Assembly: GCF_025263265.1 (NCBI RefSeq)
Contig: NZ_CP079869.1
Coordinates: 1,922,001-1,986,000 of the forward strand
DNA from: Mycobacterium sp. SMC-4
GTDB taxonomy: Bacteria; Actinomycetota; Actinomycetes; Mycobacteriales; Mycobacteriaceae
Direction: 5' to 3'
DNA length: 64,000 bases
The notes under the pieces were generated by a model. It had not been told where the DNA came from and searched no databases. It saw only the letters and a list, made by a program, of their open reading frames with translations. The translations under genes were made by a program, and so were the position numbers. This document shows, piece after piece, positions 27,293 to 36,769 of this stretch (position 1 is the first letter of the stretch; each line of letters starts with the position of its first letter).

Positions 27293-28405
27293 GTGTCGTA
27301 CGAGAGCAAAACCGACCCGATCAAAGTCGGTTACCTGATGGACTTCACGCTGGCTGCGGATTTCCCGAAGGAGCTGTTGGACTCGTTCGTGCAATCGTTG
27401 GACCTTGTGTTCGAAGATGCTTTGGAGAAGGGCATTCTTGACCGCCCCGTAGAGGTGATCTACAAGGAGGTCGAAGGTCTCCCTAAGGGGACGGTCAAGG
27501 CGGTGATCGACGCGTACGCCGAACTGGTCGACGAAGGGTGCCTGGTTGTTTTCGGCCCCAACATCACCGACAACGTCGTCCCGACGCGCGAGGCGATCGA
27601 GGAGCGCTTCAAAGTGCCGGCGCTCAGTGTGACCGGCACCGACGACTGGCTGGGGGAGTGGACGTTCTCGTTCCCACAGGGGTCGATGACCGATGAGCCC
27701 ATCTTCATCGCCGACCTCATCGCCAAGCGGGGATTGACCACTGTCGGCGTCTTGGTCGAGCAGAATCTGATCGGTGAGAGCTACCTCGGCAACATGCGGA
27801 AGGCATGTTTGCGCAAGGGAATTCGGATCGTGGCGGAGGCGCCGATCGCCCAGACAGCGCAGGACATCAGTTCCGCCGTGTCCACGCTGCACGCCGCCGG
27901 CGCGGAAGCGATCGTCCACTTCGGCTTCGGCTTCGGCGTCGTCTTCATCAACCCGGCTCTCGAAGCTCTCGACTGGGATCCGCCGCGCTTCACCACCACC
28001 GCGTTCCAGAACGCGTGGATCAACCCCGTGATGTGGAAGGCGTTCATGGGGTGGATCGGCGTGGACCAGTACGACGAGGAGAACAAGCTGGGTCAGGAAT
28101 TCCTGGACCGCTACGAGGCCAAGTACGGGAACCGTCCCGAGTACTGCGTTTCGGTGGTCAACCATGACATCGCGTGGACGCTGGTACGAGCCTTCGCCGA
28201 TGCGCACCCGCTGAGCCCCCGCGGGGTCAAAGAGGCGATCGAGCGGGTCAAGATGATGCCCGCGGCAGCCGGAGCTCCGGGGACACGAGTGTCCTTCGGC
28301 AAGTGGACCCGCCGGGCGTGGATGGGTGCGGGATACCTCGTCGCCCGGACCTTGGATGCTGACGGTGTCAATTCACATCTAGTCGACCGATTCGGTCAGG
28401 AGTGA
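27293..28405 (+). CDS. Substrate-binding protein (ABC type 1 fold) without a signal peptide
   Basis: 370 residues from GTG 27293; the upstream in-frame ATG 27281 is part of the sequence ATGGAGGTGG that supplies the Shine-Dalgarno. The fold is that of leucine/urea/amide-binding proteins: IKVGYLMDF at the start, a long first Rossmann-like lobe (CLVVFGPNITDNVVPTREAIEE, VPALSVTGTDDW), then GLTTVGVLVEQNLIGESYLGNMRKAC and EAIVHFGFGFGVVFINPAL. Unlike transporter-linked members there is no signal sequence or lipobox, and no ABC permease or ATPase gene is near. It may act inside the cell as a ligand sensor or carrier. Followed after 4 bp by an AveC-like membrane protein. Confidence 0.8.
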   Translation: MSYESKTDPIKVGYLMDFTLAADFPKELLDSFVQSLDLVFEDALEKGILDRPVEVIYKEVEGLPKGTVKAVIDAYAELVDEGCLVVFGPNITDNVVPTREAIEERFKVPALSVTGTDDWLGEWTFSFPQGSMTDEPIFIADLIAKRGLTTVGVLVEQNLIGESYLGNMRKACLRKGIRIVAEAPIAQTAQDISSAVSTLHAAGAEAIVHFGFGFGVVFINPALEALDWDPPRFTTTAFQNAWINPVMWKAFMGWIGVDQYDEENKLGQEFLDRYEAKYGNRPEYCVSVVNHDIAWTLVRAFADAHPLSPRGVKEAIERVKMMPAAAGAPGTRVSFGKWTRRAWMGAGYLVARTLDADGVNSHLVDRFGQE

Positions 28406-28409
28406 ACCC

Positions 28410-29552
28410 ATGAGTACCGAAGAATCCAGCCCCCTGCTCGTCGACCCCGAGAAGCGACCGCCCACTCGACGCAAACGCGGCGGATCGTTGGGCTCGTGGT
28501 TGGCCGGCATCGGCCTGCTTGCGTTCATCGGGTTGTTCCTCGCGGTGTCGCGCACCGAACTCGATCCGCGCGTGGCCAATCCGGAAACGGTCGGCAGGCC
28601 GCGTCCGGTCAATTACCTCTTCGACTTCGACGGCTGGATGTGGTTCATCCAGATCGGCACGGCGCTCATGCTCGTGGCTCTCGTCGTCGTTTTCATCGTT
28701 GGCTGGAGGCGCAATCCAGGCAGTCCGTTGATGCTGATGTTCCTGTGCACGACGCTGATCGTGTGGCAGGACCCCATCATGAACTGGGCGCCCTACGCGG
28801 TGTATAACCCGGATCTCCTGCACTGGCCGGAATCCTGGTACCTGATCATGATGTCGCCGACTGTGGAGCCGTTCATCGTGTTCGGCTACGTGATCTTCTA
28901 TTTCGGCCCGTATTTCCCCGCGGTGTGGATCATGCGTAGGTGGCAGGCCAAGAAAGGCCCAGAGGCGTTCGTCAGCAGACATCCGCTGATCACCCTTGGT
29001 CTGCTCGTGCTCGTCATCGGGTTCTGGTTCGACGCGGCGCTCGAGGTCGGATCCATACGCACGGGCCTTTACATTTACTCTCAGGTCATCCCGTTCGGCT
29101 CGATCTTTGTCGGGACCCCCTTCCAGTTCCCGTTGATATGGGAGTCCTTCGCGGTGACGTTCGTGATGATCCCGGCTGCGATTCTGGTCTACCGCGATGA
29201 CACCGGGAAGTCAGTGGCTGAGAAGCTGGCCGCAAAGGCGAAGCTGTTTCCGACCAAACCCGTACTGGGCACCTTCCTGGTGATGTTCGCCATCATCAAC
29301 GCGTCCTATTTTGCCTACGGGGCGTGGTTCTGGGGGATCAAGGCAAGCGGTCTGGCGACGTCGGTGGCGTGCCCGTGGCCGTATCCGGAGGCGAAGGTCT
29401 ACGACCCCCAGGGCTTCTACCGGGCCAACGGCGCCGAGGGGCCGTACTCGGTGGGCAAATGGGCCACCTGGCAACAGGGCCCGTTCGCCGATACCGATGT
29501 CGAACTGGGTTCGAAGAGCAACCGTTGCGCCACAGAGGGGTCCAATGACTGA
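28410..29552 (+). CDS. AveC-like (spirocyclase family) integral membrane protein
   Basis: 380 residues with about seven hydrophobic helices (WLAGIGLLAFIGLFLAV, FIQIGTALMLVALVVVFIV, LMLMFLCTTLIVW and others) and a soluble C-terminus. Motifs WQDPIMNWAPYAVYNPDLLHWP and FPLIWESFAVTF are typical of mycobacterial proteins annotated as AveC-family spirocyclases; AveC itself shapes the spiroketal of avermectin. Actual activity in mycobacteria is unknown. It lies 4 bp after the substrate-binding protein and overlaps the SDR gene by 8 bp, so all are likely co-translated. A second family member is at 60095-60883. Confidence 0.75.
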   Translation: MSTEESSPLLVDPEKRPPTRRKRGGSLGSWLAGIGLLAFIGLFLAVSRTELDPRVANPETVGRPRPVNYLFDFDGWMWFIQIGTALMLVALVVVFIVGWRRNPGSPLMLMFLCTTLIVWQDPIMNWAPYAVYNPDLLHWPESWYLIMMSPTVEPFIVFGYVIFYFGPYFPAVWIMRRWQAKKGPEAFVSRHPLITLGLLVLVIGFWFDAALEVGSIRTGLYIYSQVIPFGSIFVGTPFQFPLIWESFAVTFVMIPAAILVYRDDTGKSVAEKLAAKAKLFPTKPVLGTFLVMFAIINASYFAYGAWFWGIKASGLATSVACPWPYPEAKVYDPQGFYRANGAEGPYSVGKWATWQQGPFADTDVELGSKSNRCATEGSND

Positions 29553-30579
29553 GCCACAGAGTGTTTCGACGGTCGGGCCGCGCAGCGTGGTTATCACCGG
29601 CGCCTCGCGTGGGCTTGGATTCGCCTCGGCGGTGCGACTCTACCGTGAGGGCTGGCAGGTGTTTGCCACCATGCGCACACCCGAACGCGGTATGCCGCTT
29701 CTACGCGAGGCCACCGGAGCCGCAGACGACGACGAGCGCCTCATCGGAATTCAGCTCGATCTGATGGACGCCGAGTCGATCTCGGCGGCGGCCAAGGAGA
29801 TCGAGGAGCGTGCCGGCGCGCCATACGCCATCGTGCACAACGCCGGGATCTCGGCGGCGGGCATGGTTGAAGAAACCGATACGACGCTGTGGCAGAACAT
29901 GTTCACCACCCATGTGGTCGCACCGGTGGCCTTGACGAAAGCTCTGCTGCCGTCAATGCGAGCAGCCGGGCAGGGACGCATCGTGCTCGTCAGCAGCGCG
30001 GCCGGAGTCCGTGGTCAGCCTGCGACCGGACCGTACTCGGCGAGTAAGGGTGCGATGGAGCGGTGGGGTGAGTCGCTGGCGTTCGAGTTGGCTCCGTTCG
30101 GTATCGGGGTGACGGTGCTGGTCACCGGCACCTACGACACCGAGATCATCACCGACGCGGGCTCCACCGACGTACGGGACTTCTCGGGCCCGTACGCCCG
30201 GCTGCACCAGACCATGGACAGCCGTGGCCGGTACGCGATCAAGTTCGCCCGGTCCCCCCAGCTCTTCACCGATGGGCTCGTGAAGGCCCTCGATGACCAA
30301 GGTGCCTTCCGGCGGCACGGACTCGGTCCGGACGCGTCGATGCTGCTCGTATCCAACAGGGTTCTGCCCGCCTCGGGCATGCATCACATGTCGCGCATCG
30401 TGTTGGGTATTCCCCGCTTCGGCTCGATGCGCGACGGCGCATGGCCACTGACGACGGCGCAGCGCGCGATGGTGTCGGCAGCCAAGGTGATCCCGCAGCC
30501 GGTCCTGACGAAGCTGGTGTCGCTGGCGTCACGGCTCTCGCCGGCACGATCCGCGGCCGACGAGAGTGAGAACCGATGA
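29545..30579 (+). CDS. Short-chain dehydrogenase/reductase
   Basis: 344 residues from ATG 29545, overlapping the previous gene by 8 bp. TGASRGLGFASA is the NAD(P)-binding loop, HNAGIS the NAG motif, LVSSAAGVRGQPATGPYSASKGAMERW holds the catalytic Ser, Tyr and Lys (YSASK). The C-terminal 100 residues extend beyond the classic SDR core. It probably oxidises or reduces an alcohol/ketone of the pathway; its neighbour is an aldehyde dehydrogenase, so an alcohol-to-acid sequence is possible. Overlaps that gene by 4 bp. Confidence 0.9.
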   Translation: MTEPQSVSTVGPRSVVITGASRGLGFASAVRLYREGWQVFATMRTPERGMPLLREATGAADDDERLIGIQLDLMDAESISAAAKEIEERAGAPYAIVHNAGISAAGMVEETDTTLWQNMFTTHVVAPVALTKALLPSMRAAGQGRIVLVSSAAGVRGQPATGPYSASKGAMERWGESLAFELAPFGIGVTVLVTGTYDTEIITDAGSTDVRDFSGPYARLHQTMDSRGRYAIKFARSPQLFTDGLVKALDDQGAFRRHGLGPDASMLLVSNRVLPASGMHHMSRIVLGIPRFGSMRDGAWPLTTAQRAMVSAAKVIPQPVLTKLVSLASRLSPARSAADESENR

Positions 30580-32060
30580 CCGAGGCCACCACGGTGCGGT
30601 TCGAGTCGAAGATGATGATCGACGGCGAGCTCGTCGACGGTCAGTCGGGAACGTTCACCAACATCAATCCCGCCACCGAAGAGGTGATCGGCGAGGTCGC
30701 CGATGCGTCGCCAGCCGACATGAACCGTGCGATCGACGCAGCCCGCCGATCGTTCGACGAGACCGACTGGTCGACGAACCGCGAGCTGCGCAAGCGCTGC
30801 CTGCTGCAATTGCATGAGGCCATCGAAAATGAGCTCGAAGAACTGCGTGAAGAACTGATCCTCGAGGTCGGCGCACCGCGGGCGGTCACGCACGGGCCTC
30901 AGCTGGACGCGCCGTTCGAGGACGGGCTCAAGTACCCAGCCCGGCTGATCGATTCGTTCGAATGGGAAACCGATCTCGGCGATGCCGTGGTCACGGTGAC
31001 CGGGGTCAATTCCACCCGGAAGGTGTGGCGCGAGCCGGTAGGAGTGGTCGGGGCGATCGTGCCGTGGAACTTTCCGTTCGAGGTGACGATCAACAAGCTC
31101 GGACAGGCGCTCGCCACCGGTAACACCGTGGTCCTCAAGCCCGCACCGGACACGCCCTTCAACGCCACCCGGTTGGGCCGGCTGATCGCCGAGAAGACCG
31201 ACATCCCTGCCGGTGTCGTCAATGTGGTGACGGCGTCGGACCACCTCGTCGGCGAGGAGCTCACGCTGTCGCCCAAGGTCGACATGATCTCGTTCACCGG
31301 CTCGACCGCAGTAGGTAAGCGCATCATGGAGAAGGGTGCGGCCACCATGAAGCGGTTGTTCCTGGAACTCGGGGGGAAGTCCGCGACGATCGTTCTCGAC
31401 GACGCCGACTTCTCCACGGCATGTCTCATCGGTATCGGCCCGCTGATGCACGCAGGTCAGGGCTGCGCCACGCCGACTCGAATGCTGCTTCCGCGCAGCC
31501 GTTATGACGAGGGTGTCGCAGTCCTGAAGGTGCTGTACGAGAACATCAAGGCGGCCGATCCCCAAGACCCGGCCACCATCTGCGGACCGATCGTGTCGGG
31601 CAAGCAGCAGCAGCGCATCCTCGGGTACATCCGCAAGGGCGTCGACGAAGGCGCGACCCTGCTCGTCGGCAGCACCGAACCGCCTCCGGAGTTCGACCGT
31701 GGATTCTGGGTCGGTCCCACGCTGTTCACTGATGTGGACAACTCGATGACCATCGCGCAGGAGGAGATCTTCGGTCCGGTGCTGGCCGTCATCCCTTATG
31801 ACGACGAGGACGACGCAGTGCGCATCGCCAACGACAGTGTCTATGGACTCGCCGGAATGGTGATGTCGGGCTCGAACGAACGGGCACTGGCCGTGGCGCG
31901 CCGCCTGCGCGCCGGATTCATCGGGTTGAACGGCACTGCGGGTTACAGCGCGGATGTGCCTTTCGGCGGCTACAAGAACAGCGGTGTCGGACGCCAGAAC
32001 GGACTGGCCGGTTTCCACCAGTACACCGAGATCAAATCCGTGGCCTACCCGGCCATCTGA
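30576..32060 (+). CDS. Aldehyde dehydrogenase (NAD(P)+)
   Basis: 494 residues of the ALDH superfamily. PWNFPF (oxyanion Asn), FTGSTAVGKRI (cofactor loop), the general base Glu264 in LELGGKSATIV and the nucleophile Cys297 in GQGCATPTR are all present, as is EEIFGPVLAV. The enzyme turns an aldehyde into a carboxylate, which CoA ligases elsewhere in the window could activate. Co-translated with the SDR (ATGA overlap) and followed 10 bp later by a P450. Confidence 0.94.
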   Translation: MTEATTVRFESKMMIDGELVDGQSGTFTNINPATEEVIGEVADASPADMNRAIDAARRSFDETDWSTNRELRKRCLLQLHEAIENELEELREELILEVGAPRAVTHGPQLDAPFEDGLKYPARLIDSFEWETDLGDAVVTVTGVNSTRKVWREPVGVVGAIVPWNFPFEVTINKLGQALATGNTVVLKPAPDTPFNATRLGRLIAEKTDIPAGVVNVVTASDHLVGEELTLSPKVDMISFTGSTAVGKRIMEKGAATMKRLFLELGGKSATIVLDDADFSTACLIGIGPLMHAGQGCATPTRMLLPRSRYDEGVAVLKVLYENIKAADPQDPATICGPIVSGKQQQRILGYIRKGVDEGATLLVGSTEPPPEFDRGFWVGPTLFTDVDNSMTIAQEEIFGPVLAVIPYDDEDDAVRIANDSVYGLAGMVMSGSNERALAVARRLRAGFIGLNGTAGYSADVPFGGYKNSGVGRQNGLAGFHQYTEIKSVAYPAI

Positions 32061-32070
32061 TAGGAGCACC

Positions 32071-33285
32071 ATGTCGGAGCTTTTCGAGGAACTCGAGGAT
32101 TTCGCGTCGTTCGACGATGTCGTCTCGGGAGATGTCCGCGATCCCTACCCCGAGCTGGCCAGGCAGCGTCACGACACACCGATCCAGCGGATCGACATGT
32201 CGACCATGCCCGGCGAGGAGGGCAAGCCTGTCTTCATCGTCTACCGTCACGAAGACATTCAGACGATGCTGAAGGACCACGAGACCTTCTCATCTCAGGC
32301 CGTCACCCAGATCTTCGGTGACGTGCTGGGCCACGGCGTCATGCTGGGCATGGACGAGCCTGTCCACGGCCGCCTGCGCTCCCTGGTGACCAAGGCGTTT
32401 ACCCAGAAGGCCCTCGTCCGTTGGGAAGACGAGATCGTCGGCCGAATCGGGAACGAGTTGATCGACGGGTTCGCCGCCGATGGTTCAACGGATCTGGTCA
32501 AGACGTTCACCTTCCCGTATCCCAGTCGCATCATTGCCGCGCTGCTCGGACTTCCAGAGGAGGATTTCCCGCAATTCCAGCGCTGGTCGGTCTCGATGCT
32601 GAGCTACACGATCAATCCCGAGCGCGGTTTGGCGGCGTCGAAAGCGCTCGTCGACTACTTCACCCCCATCCTCGAAGCGCGCCGTGTTGAGCCCCGCGAG
32701 GACCTGATCAGCAGTCTCGCCGCCGCCGAGATCGACGGCCAGAAGCTCGCCGACGAGGACATCTACTCCTTTATCCGGCTTCTCCTCCCGGCCGGCGTCG
32801 AAACCACGTACCGCTCCCTCGGCAACCTGCTGTTCGCGTTGCTCACCCATCGCGACCAGTTCGAGGCCGTTCGCGCCGACCGCTCGTTGCTCCCGCAGGC
32901 CATCGAGGAAGCTGTGCGCTGGGATGCGCCGCTGCTCAACATCACCCGTGTCGCCACCCGTGACACTGAACTGGCCGGGGTGCCCATTCCCCAGGGGTCG
33001 TCGGTCATGCCGATGCTCGGTGCGGCCAACCGGCAGGAAGACCGGTACGCCAACCCCGACAACTTCGATATCTTCCGGCAGGCGAAGGTGCCGATCAGCT
33101 GGGGGCACGGCGTGCACGTGTGTCTGGGCATGCACCTCGCGCGCCTCGAGATGCGAACCGCCTTCAACTTGCTGGTCGACCGGCTGCCCGATCTGCGCCT
33201 CGACCCCGATGCCGACGATCCGCACATCCGTGGCATGGTCTTCCGCTCACCGACGTCACTGCCGGTCCTGTTTGATCCGGCCTGA
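32071..33285 (+). CDS. Cytochrome P450
   Basis: 404 residues. I-helix LLLPAGVETTYRSL (acid-alcohol pair E-T), ExxR in EEAVRWDAPLL, and heme-binding WGHGVHVCLGMHLAR with Cys351. ATG 32071 has TAGGAG 10 bp upstream. It is a soluble bacterial class I P450 needing ferredoxin and ferredoxin reductase; the only ferredoxin gene in the window is at 39332-39526 with a different P450. The substrate is unknown. It lies in the SDR-ALDH-P450-P450 series. Confidence 0.95.
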   Translation: MSELFEELEDFASFDDVVSGDVRDPYPELARQRHDTPIQRIDMSTMPGEEGKPVFIVYRHEDIQTMLKDHETFSSQAVTQIFGDVLGHGVMLGMDEPVHGRLRSLVTKAFTQKALVRWEDEIVGRIGNELIDGFAADGSTDLVKTFTFPYPSRIIAALLGLPEEDFPQFQRWSVSMLSYTINPERGLAASKALVDYFTPILEARRVEPREDLISSLAAAEIDGQKLADEDIYSFIRLLLPAGVETTYRSLGNLLFALLTHRDQFEAVRADRSLLPQAIEEAVRWDAPLLNITRVATRDTELAGVPIPQGSSVMPMLGAANRQEDRYANPDNFDIFRQAKVPISWGHGVHVCLGMHLARLEMRTAFNLLVDRLPDLRLDPDADDPHIRGMVFRSPTSLPVLFDPA

Positions 33286-33334
33286 GCGCCGCCGACCACC
33301 ACCCGTGTTCATTGAGAGGAATGACGAGAAGCAC

Positions 33335-34606
33335 ATGACAGACACCGACTTCGACACGGCTGATTTCTTCACTGATGAATCGCTGGTCCCGAATCCGTAC
33401 CCGTACTTCGATCACCTCCGCTCGAAGTGCCCGGTGACCGAGGCGACCCCGTTCAAGGTGATGGCAGTCACCGGCTACGAAGAGGCTGTCTCGGTCTACA
33501 AGAACCCGGCGTTCTCGTCCTGCAACTCACTGGCGGGTCCGTTCTCGGGCCTGCCTTTCGGACCGGGCGATGCCGACGACGTCACGGATCTCATCGAGGA
33601 GCATCGCCACATCGCCCCGATGGCCGAGCACATCTCGAACCAGGACCCGCCATTGCACGCTCGGACGAGAAGCCTGATGAACAAGCTGATCACCCCGAAG
33701 CGCCTCAAAGAGAACGAAGAGTTCATGTGGCGACTGGCCGACGAACAGCTCGACACGTTCATCGAACGAGGCAGCTGCGAGTTCCTCGCCGACTACGCGA
33801 AGCCTTTCTCGCTGCTGGTCATCGCCGACCTGCTCGGGGTCCCGCAGGAGGATCACCAGGAGTTCCAGGTGCATTTCGGGACCCAGATCGCCGGTGAGCT
33901 CGGTGAGGGGACCACCGAGCTCAACCCTCTGGAGTGGCTGAACGAGAAGTTCTACGCCTACATCGAAGATCGCAGACGCTCGCCGCGCCAGGATGTGCTG
34001 ACCGAACTGGCCGAAGCCAAGTACGACGACGGGTCGACGCCCGAGATCGAGGACGTCATGAACCTGTCGACGTTCCTTTTCGCCGCAGGCACCGAGACCA
34101 CGACCAAGCTCACCAGCGCGGCGGTTCGTGTGCTGGGTGAGGATCCGCAACTGCAGGCGACGATACGCGCGGACCGCAGCAGAATACCCGCGTTCCTAGA
34201 AGAGACCTTACGCATGGAAAGCCCTGTGAAAGCCCACTTCCGAATGGCACGCACGACCACGAAGATCGGCGACGTGGAAGTGCCTGCGGGAACCACGGTG
34301 ATGTTGCTCCCCGGCGCCTGCAATCGCGACGCGAGGAAGTTCGAGTCGCCGGACACCTTCAATCCCGGACGGCCCAACGTTCGCGAGCAGATCGCCTTCG
34401 TCCGCGGCCCCCACTCGTGCCCCGGTGCTCCGCTCGCAAGAGCCGAAGGCCGGATCACGATGATGCGAGTGCTCGACCGCATGGCGGATATCGCAATCTC
34501 CGAGGAGCATCACGGGCCGGCCGGCCAACGCCGCTACGACTACGACCCGACGTTCATCCTGCGAGGTCTACGCGAACTTCATGTGACGTTCACACCTGTC
34601 GGTTGA
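33335..34606 (+). CDS. Cytochrome P450
   Basis: 423 residues. I-helix FAAGTETTTKL, ExxR in EETLRMESPV, heme loop RGPHSCPGAPLARAEG with Cys362. Strong similarity to the P450 at 39523-40812 is visible (LITPKRLKENE..MW.LAD; HHGP.G.RRY.Y.PT.ILRGL..LH), so they belong to one subfamily. ATG 33335 is preceded by ACGAGAAG. Follows the other P450 with a 49-bp gap. Confidence 0.95.
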   Translation: MTDTDFDTADFFTDESLVPNPYPYFDHLRSKCPVTEATPFKVMAVTGYEEAVSVYKNPAFSSCNSLAGPFSGLPFGPGDADDVTDLIEEHRHIAPMAEHISNQDPPLHARTRSLMNKLITPKRLKENEEFMWRLADEQLDTFIERGSCEFLADYAKPFSLLVIADLLGVPQEDHQEFQVHFGTQIAGELGEGTTELNPLEWLNEKFYAYIEDRRRSPRQDVLTELAEAKYDDGSTPEIEDVMNLSTFLFAAGTETTTKLTSAAVRVLGEDPQLQATIRADRSRIPAFLEETLRMESPVKAHFRMARTTTKIGDVEVPAGTTVMLLPGACNRDARKFESPDTFNPGRPNVREQIAFVRGPHSCPGAPLARAEGRITMMRVLDRMADIAISEEHHGPAGQRRYDYDPTFILRGLRELHVTFTPVG

Positions 34607-34655
34607 CGCTCGTCGCCACAAACAACTCCGAATGCGTCTTCAAACTGGAGGTTCC

Positions 34656-35093
34656 GTGTCTGATCAGAAAGCGACGTCCGATCCGGTGGCGGTGGTCCGC
34701 GAATTCTGCGCGCTGATGGAGCGTCGCGATCCTGAAGCGCTGCGTCCACTTCTCGCCGAGAACGCCGTGTACCAGAATGTCGGCATGCCGGCGTTCACGG
34801 GCATCGACGCGATCGTGGAGAACATGGGTGCGCAGTTCTCGATGTTCCCAGACGCCTATGCATTCGAGATCGTCAACATCGCCAACGACGGTCCAGTTGT
34901 CCTGACCGAACGCCTCGACTACATCCAGGCCTCCGACGGATCCAAGCCTGCAATTCCAGTGATGGGGACCTTCGTCGTTGGAGCTGACGGCAGGATCACC
35001 CGTTGGACTGATTACTTCGATGTCACGCTGACGATCAAAGTTCTTCAAGGAGAGGACATCAGCACCCTAGTTCCCGCCCCGCCGCCCAGTTGA
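34656..35093 (+). CDS. Limonene-epoxide-hydrolase/SnoaL-like protein
   Basis: 145 residues from GTG 34656, preceded by GGAGG at 34647-34651. DPVAVVREFCALMERRDPEALRPLLAENAVYQNVGMPAFTGIDAI and the later VLTERLDYIQASDG..VMGTFVVGADGRITRWTDYFD match the limonene-1,2-epoxide hydrolase group of the NTF2 fold, including the WTDYFD end. In true LEH the Asp-Arg-Asp triad opens an epoxide; an Arg/Asp set can be seen (R.DY..., W-T-D-Y) but I cannot verify the triad. An epoxide from a P450 next door would be a plausible substrate. Confidence 0.75.
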   Translation: MSDQKATSDPVAVVREFCALMERRDPEALRPLLAENAVYQNVGMPAFTGIDAIVENMGAQFSMFPDAYAFEIVNIANDGPVVLTERLDYIQASDGSKPAIPVMGTFVVGADGRITRWTDYFDVTLTIKVLQGEDISTLVPAPPPS

Positions 35094-35117
35094 TCGGCCA
35101 GTGACAGGCATCGGGCG

Positions 35118-36755
35118 GTGAATGCGCACAGGCTGAACGACAAGGTCGGGGCCGTCGAGTCAGGTTTTCTGACCGGGCGTTCGAGAACCTGGCTCCTTGT
35201 CGTCTGCTCGCTGGGCGTACTGCTGGTCATCTCTTCGATGGTGGCCTTGAATGCCGCGTTGGGTGCGATTGCGACCGATACCCTCGCAACCCAGGCTCAG
35301 CTGACGTGGATTGTCGACGGCTACACGTTGGTGATGGCGTGCCTTTTACTACCGGCCGGCGCATTGGGGGATCGGTACGGCAGGCGCGGAGTCATGCTCG
35401 TCGGACTGCTCATCTTCGCCGCAGCGTCGCTGGCGCCGATCTTCTTCGACAGTCCGTTGGCGTTGATCATCGCGCGGAGCATCACCGGAGTCGGTGCGGC
35501 GGCGGTATTGCCGGCTACCTTGTCATTGTTGACAGCGGCGTATCCAGACGAGGAGCGCACCAAGGCAATTGGCATCTGGGCGGGTGTCTGTGCATCCAGC
35601 GCCATTGTCGGATTCATGGGGACCGCCATCATCACGCAGTTCGGGTCGTGGCGGACCATATTCTGGGCCTTCGCCGGGGCTGCGGTTCTCCTCTTCGCGC
35701 TCGCCCTGACCATCACGTCGTCGAAGGACCCCAATCCCACCCCCATCGACTGGTGGGGTGCTCTGCTCATCGGTTCAGCAATAGCTGCGTTCGTCTATGG
35801 TGTCATCGAAGCTCCGCTGCACGGTTGGGGTGATCCGCTGGTGTACGGATGCCTGGCCGGTGGAGTCGTGCTCGCGATCGTATTCGGCTTCGTCGAACTT
35901 CGGCGGCCGAATCCACTACTCGACATCCGCGTCTTCAAGAAGCCTGACATGCTGACGGGCTCAGTCGGCATGACAACCCTTTTCTTCGCCATCTTCGGGT
36001 TCTTCTTCCTGATCATGCAGTACATGGCACTGGTGATGGGCTACACCCCGTTGCAAACCGCTGTCGCGCTCACCCCTCTGGCCATCCCGATGATGGTCCT
36101 CGCCGGGCTCACGCAGTGGTTCCTTCCTCGTCTCGGGCTGCGACTCTCGGTAGCTGGGGGCCTGGCAATCTTGGCCGCGGGACTGCTGTGTATGCGCCCG
36201 CTGGGCGTCGACTCGACATACTTCGATCTGGCTTGGCCGATGTTGATCCTCAGCGCCGGTATGGGAATCTGCAACGCGCCGGCTACCACTGCGATCACGG
36301 GTGCAGTCCCCCTGAGCAAGCAGGGAGTGGCGTCGGCAATCAACGACACGACTCGCGAGTTGGGTGGTGCTCTGGGCATCGCACTCGCCGGTTCTCTACT
36401 TGCTGCCGGATACAGCAGTGCATTTGCGTCCAGCGTTGAGACACTGCCGTCGACGCTGCGCGAACCTGCGCTCGGTTCGCTTGCGCAAGCTCTTCATATT
36501 GCCGGCGGCCTGGGCCCGCAGGGAGGCGATCTTGCGCGACAAGCCAACGACGCGTTCCTGGCCGGTATGCAGTCATCTCTGCTGTTCTTGGCGGTAGTGG
36601 TGTTCAGTTCCGCAGCCGTCGTTGCGGTCTGGGGACCCGGGCGCGATGGCGGCCAGTGGCGAATCCTGCGTCGGTTCACGGCGAACGGGTCCACGACCCA
36701 TGATCGTTCGGTGAAACGAGGCGATGAGGCGCTAGAACTTCGAATCAGTCACTAG
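35118..36755 (+). CDS. MFS transporter, DHA2 (14-helix) family
   Basis: 545 residues with about 14 hydrophobic segments. Motif A (GALGDRYGRRGVMLVGLLIF) follows helix 2, and motif C (LGGALGIALAGSLL) is present late, as in proton-driven drug/solute exporters such as EmrB-like proteins. WIVDGYTLVMACLLLPAGAL is the typical DHA2 opening. It likely exports a pathway intermediate or toxic lipid, which is inferred from context only. GTG start, 25 bp after the LEH-like gene and 14 bp before the epimerase-like gene, suggesting one operon. Confidence 0.92.
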   Translation: MNAHRLNDKVGAVESGFLTGRSRTWLLVVCSLGVLLVISSMVALNAALGAIATDTLATQAQLTWIVDGYTLVMACLLLPAGALGDRYGRRGVMLVGLLIFAAASLAPIFFDSPLALIIARSITGVGAAAVLPATLSLLTAAYPDEERTKAIGIWAGVCASSAIVGFMGTAIITQFGSWRTIFWAFAGAAVLLFALALTITSSKDPNPTPIDWWGALLIGSAIAAFVYGVIEAPLHGWGDPLVYGCLAGGVVLAIVFGFVELRRPNPLLDIRVFKKPDMLTGSVGMTTLFFAIFGFFFLIMQYMALVMGYTPLQTAVALTPLAIPMMVLAGLTQWFLPRLGLRLSVAGGLAILAAGLLCMRPLGVDSTYFDLAWPMLILSAGMGICNAPATTAITGAVPLSKQGVASAINDTTRELGGALGIALAGSLLAAGYSSAFASSVETLPSTLREPALGSLAQALHIAGGLGPQGGDLARQANDAFLAGMQSSLLFLAVVVFSSAAVVAVWGPGRDGGQWRILRRFTANGSTTHDRSVKRGDEALELRISH

Positions 36756-36769
36756 ATATCGGGAGAAAA

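Noticed and set aside
30384..32072. 562-codon minus-strand open frame
   Set aside because: Antisense to the aldehyde dehydrogenase with complete active-site motifs; no domain in the antisense translation.
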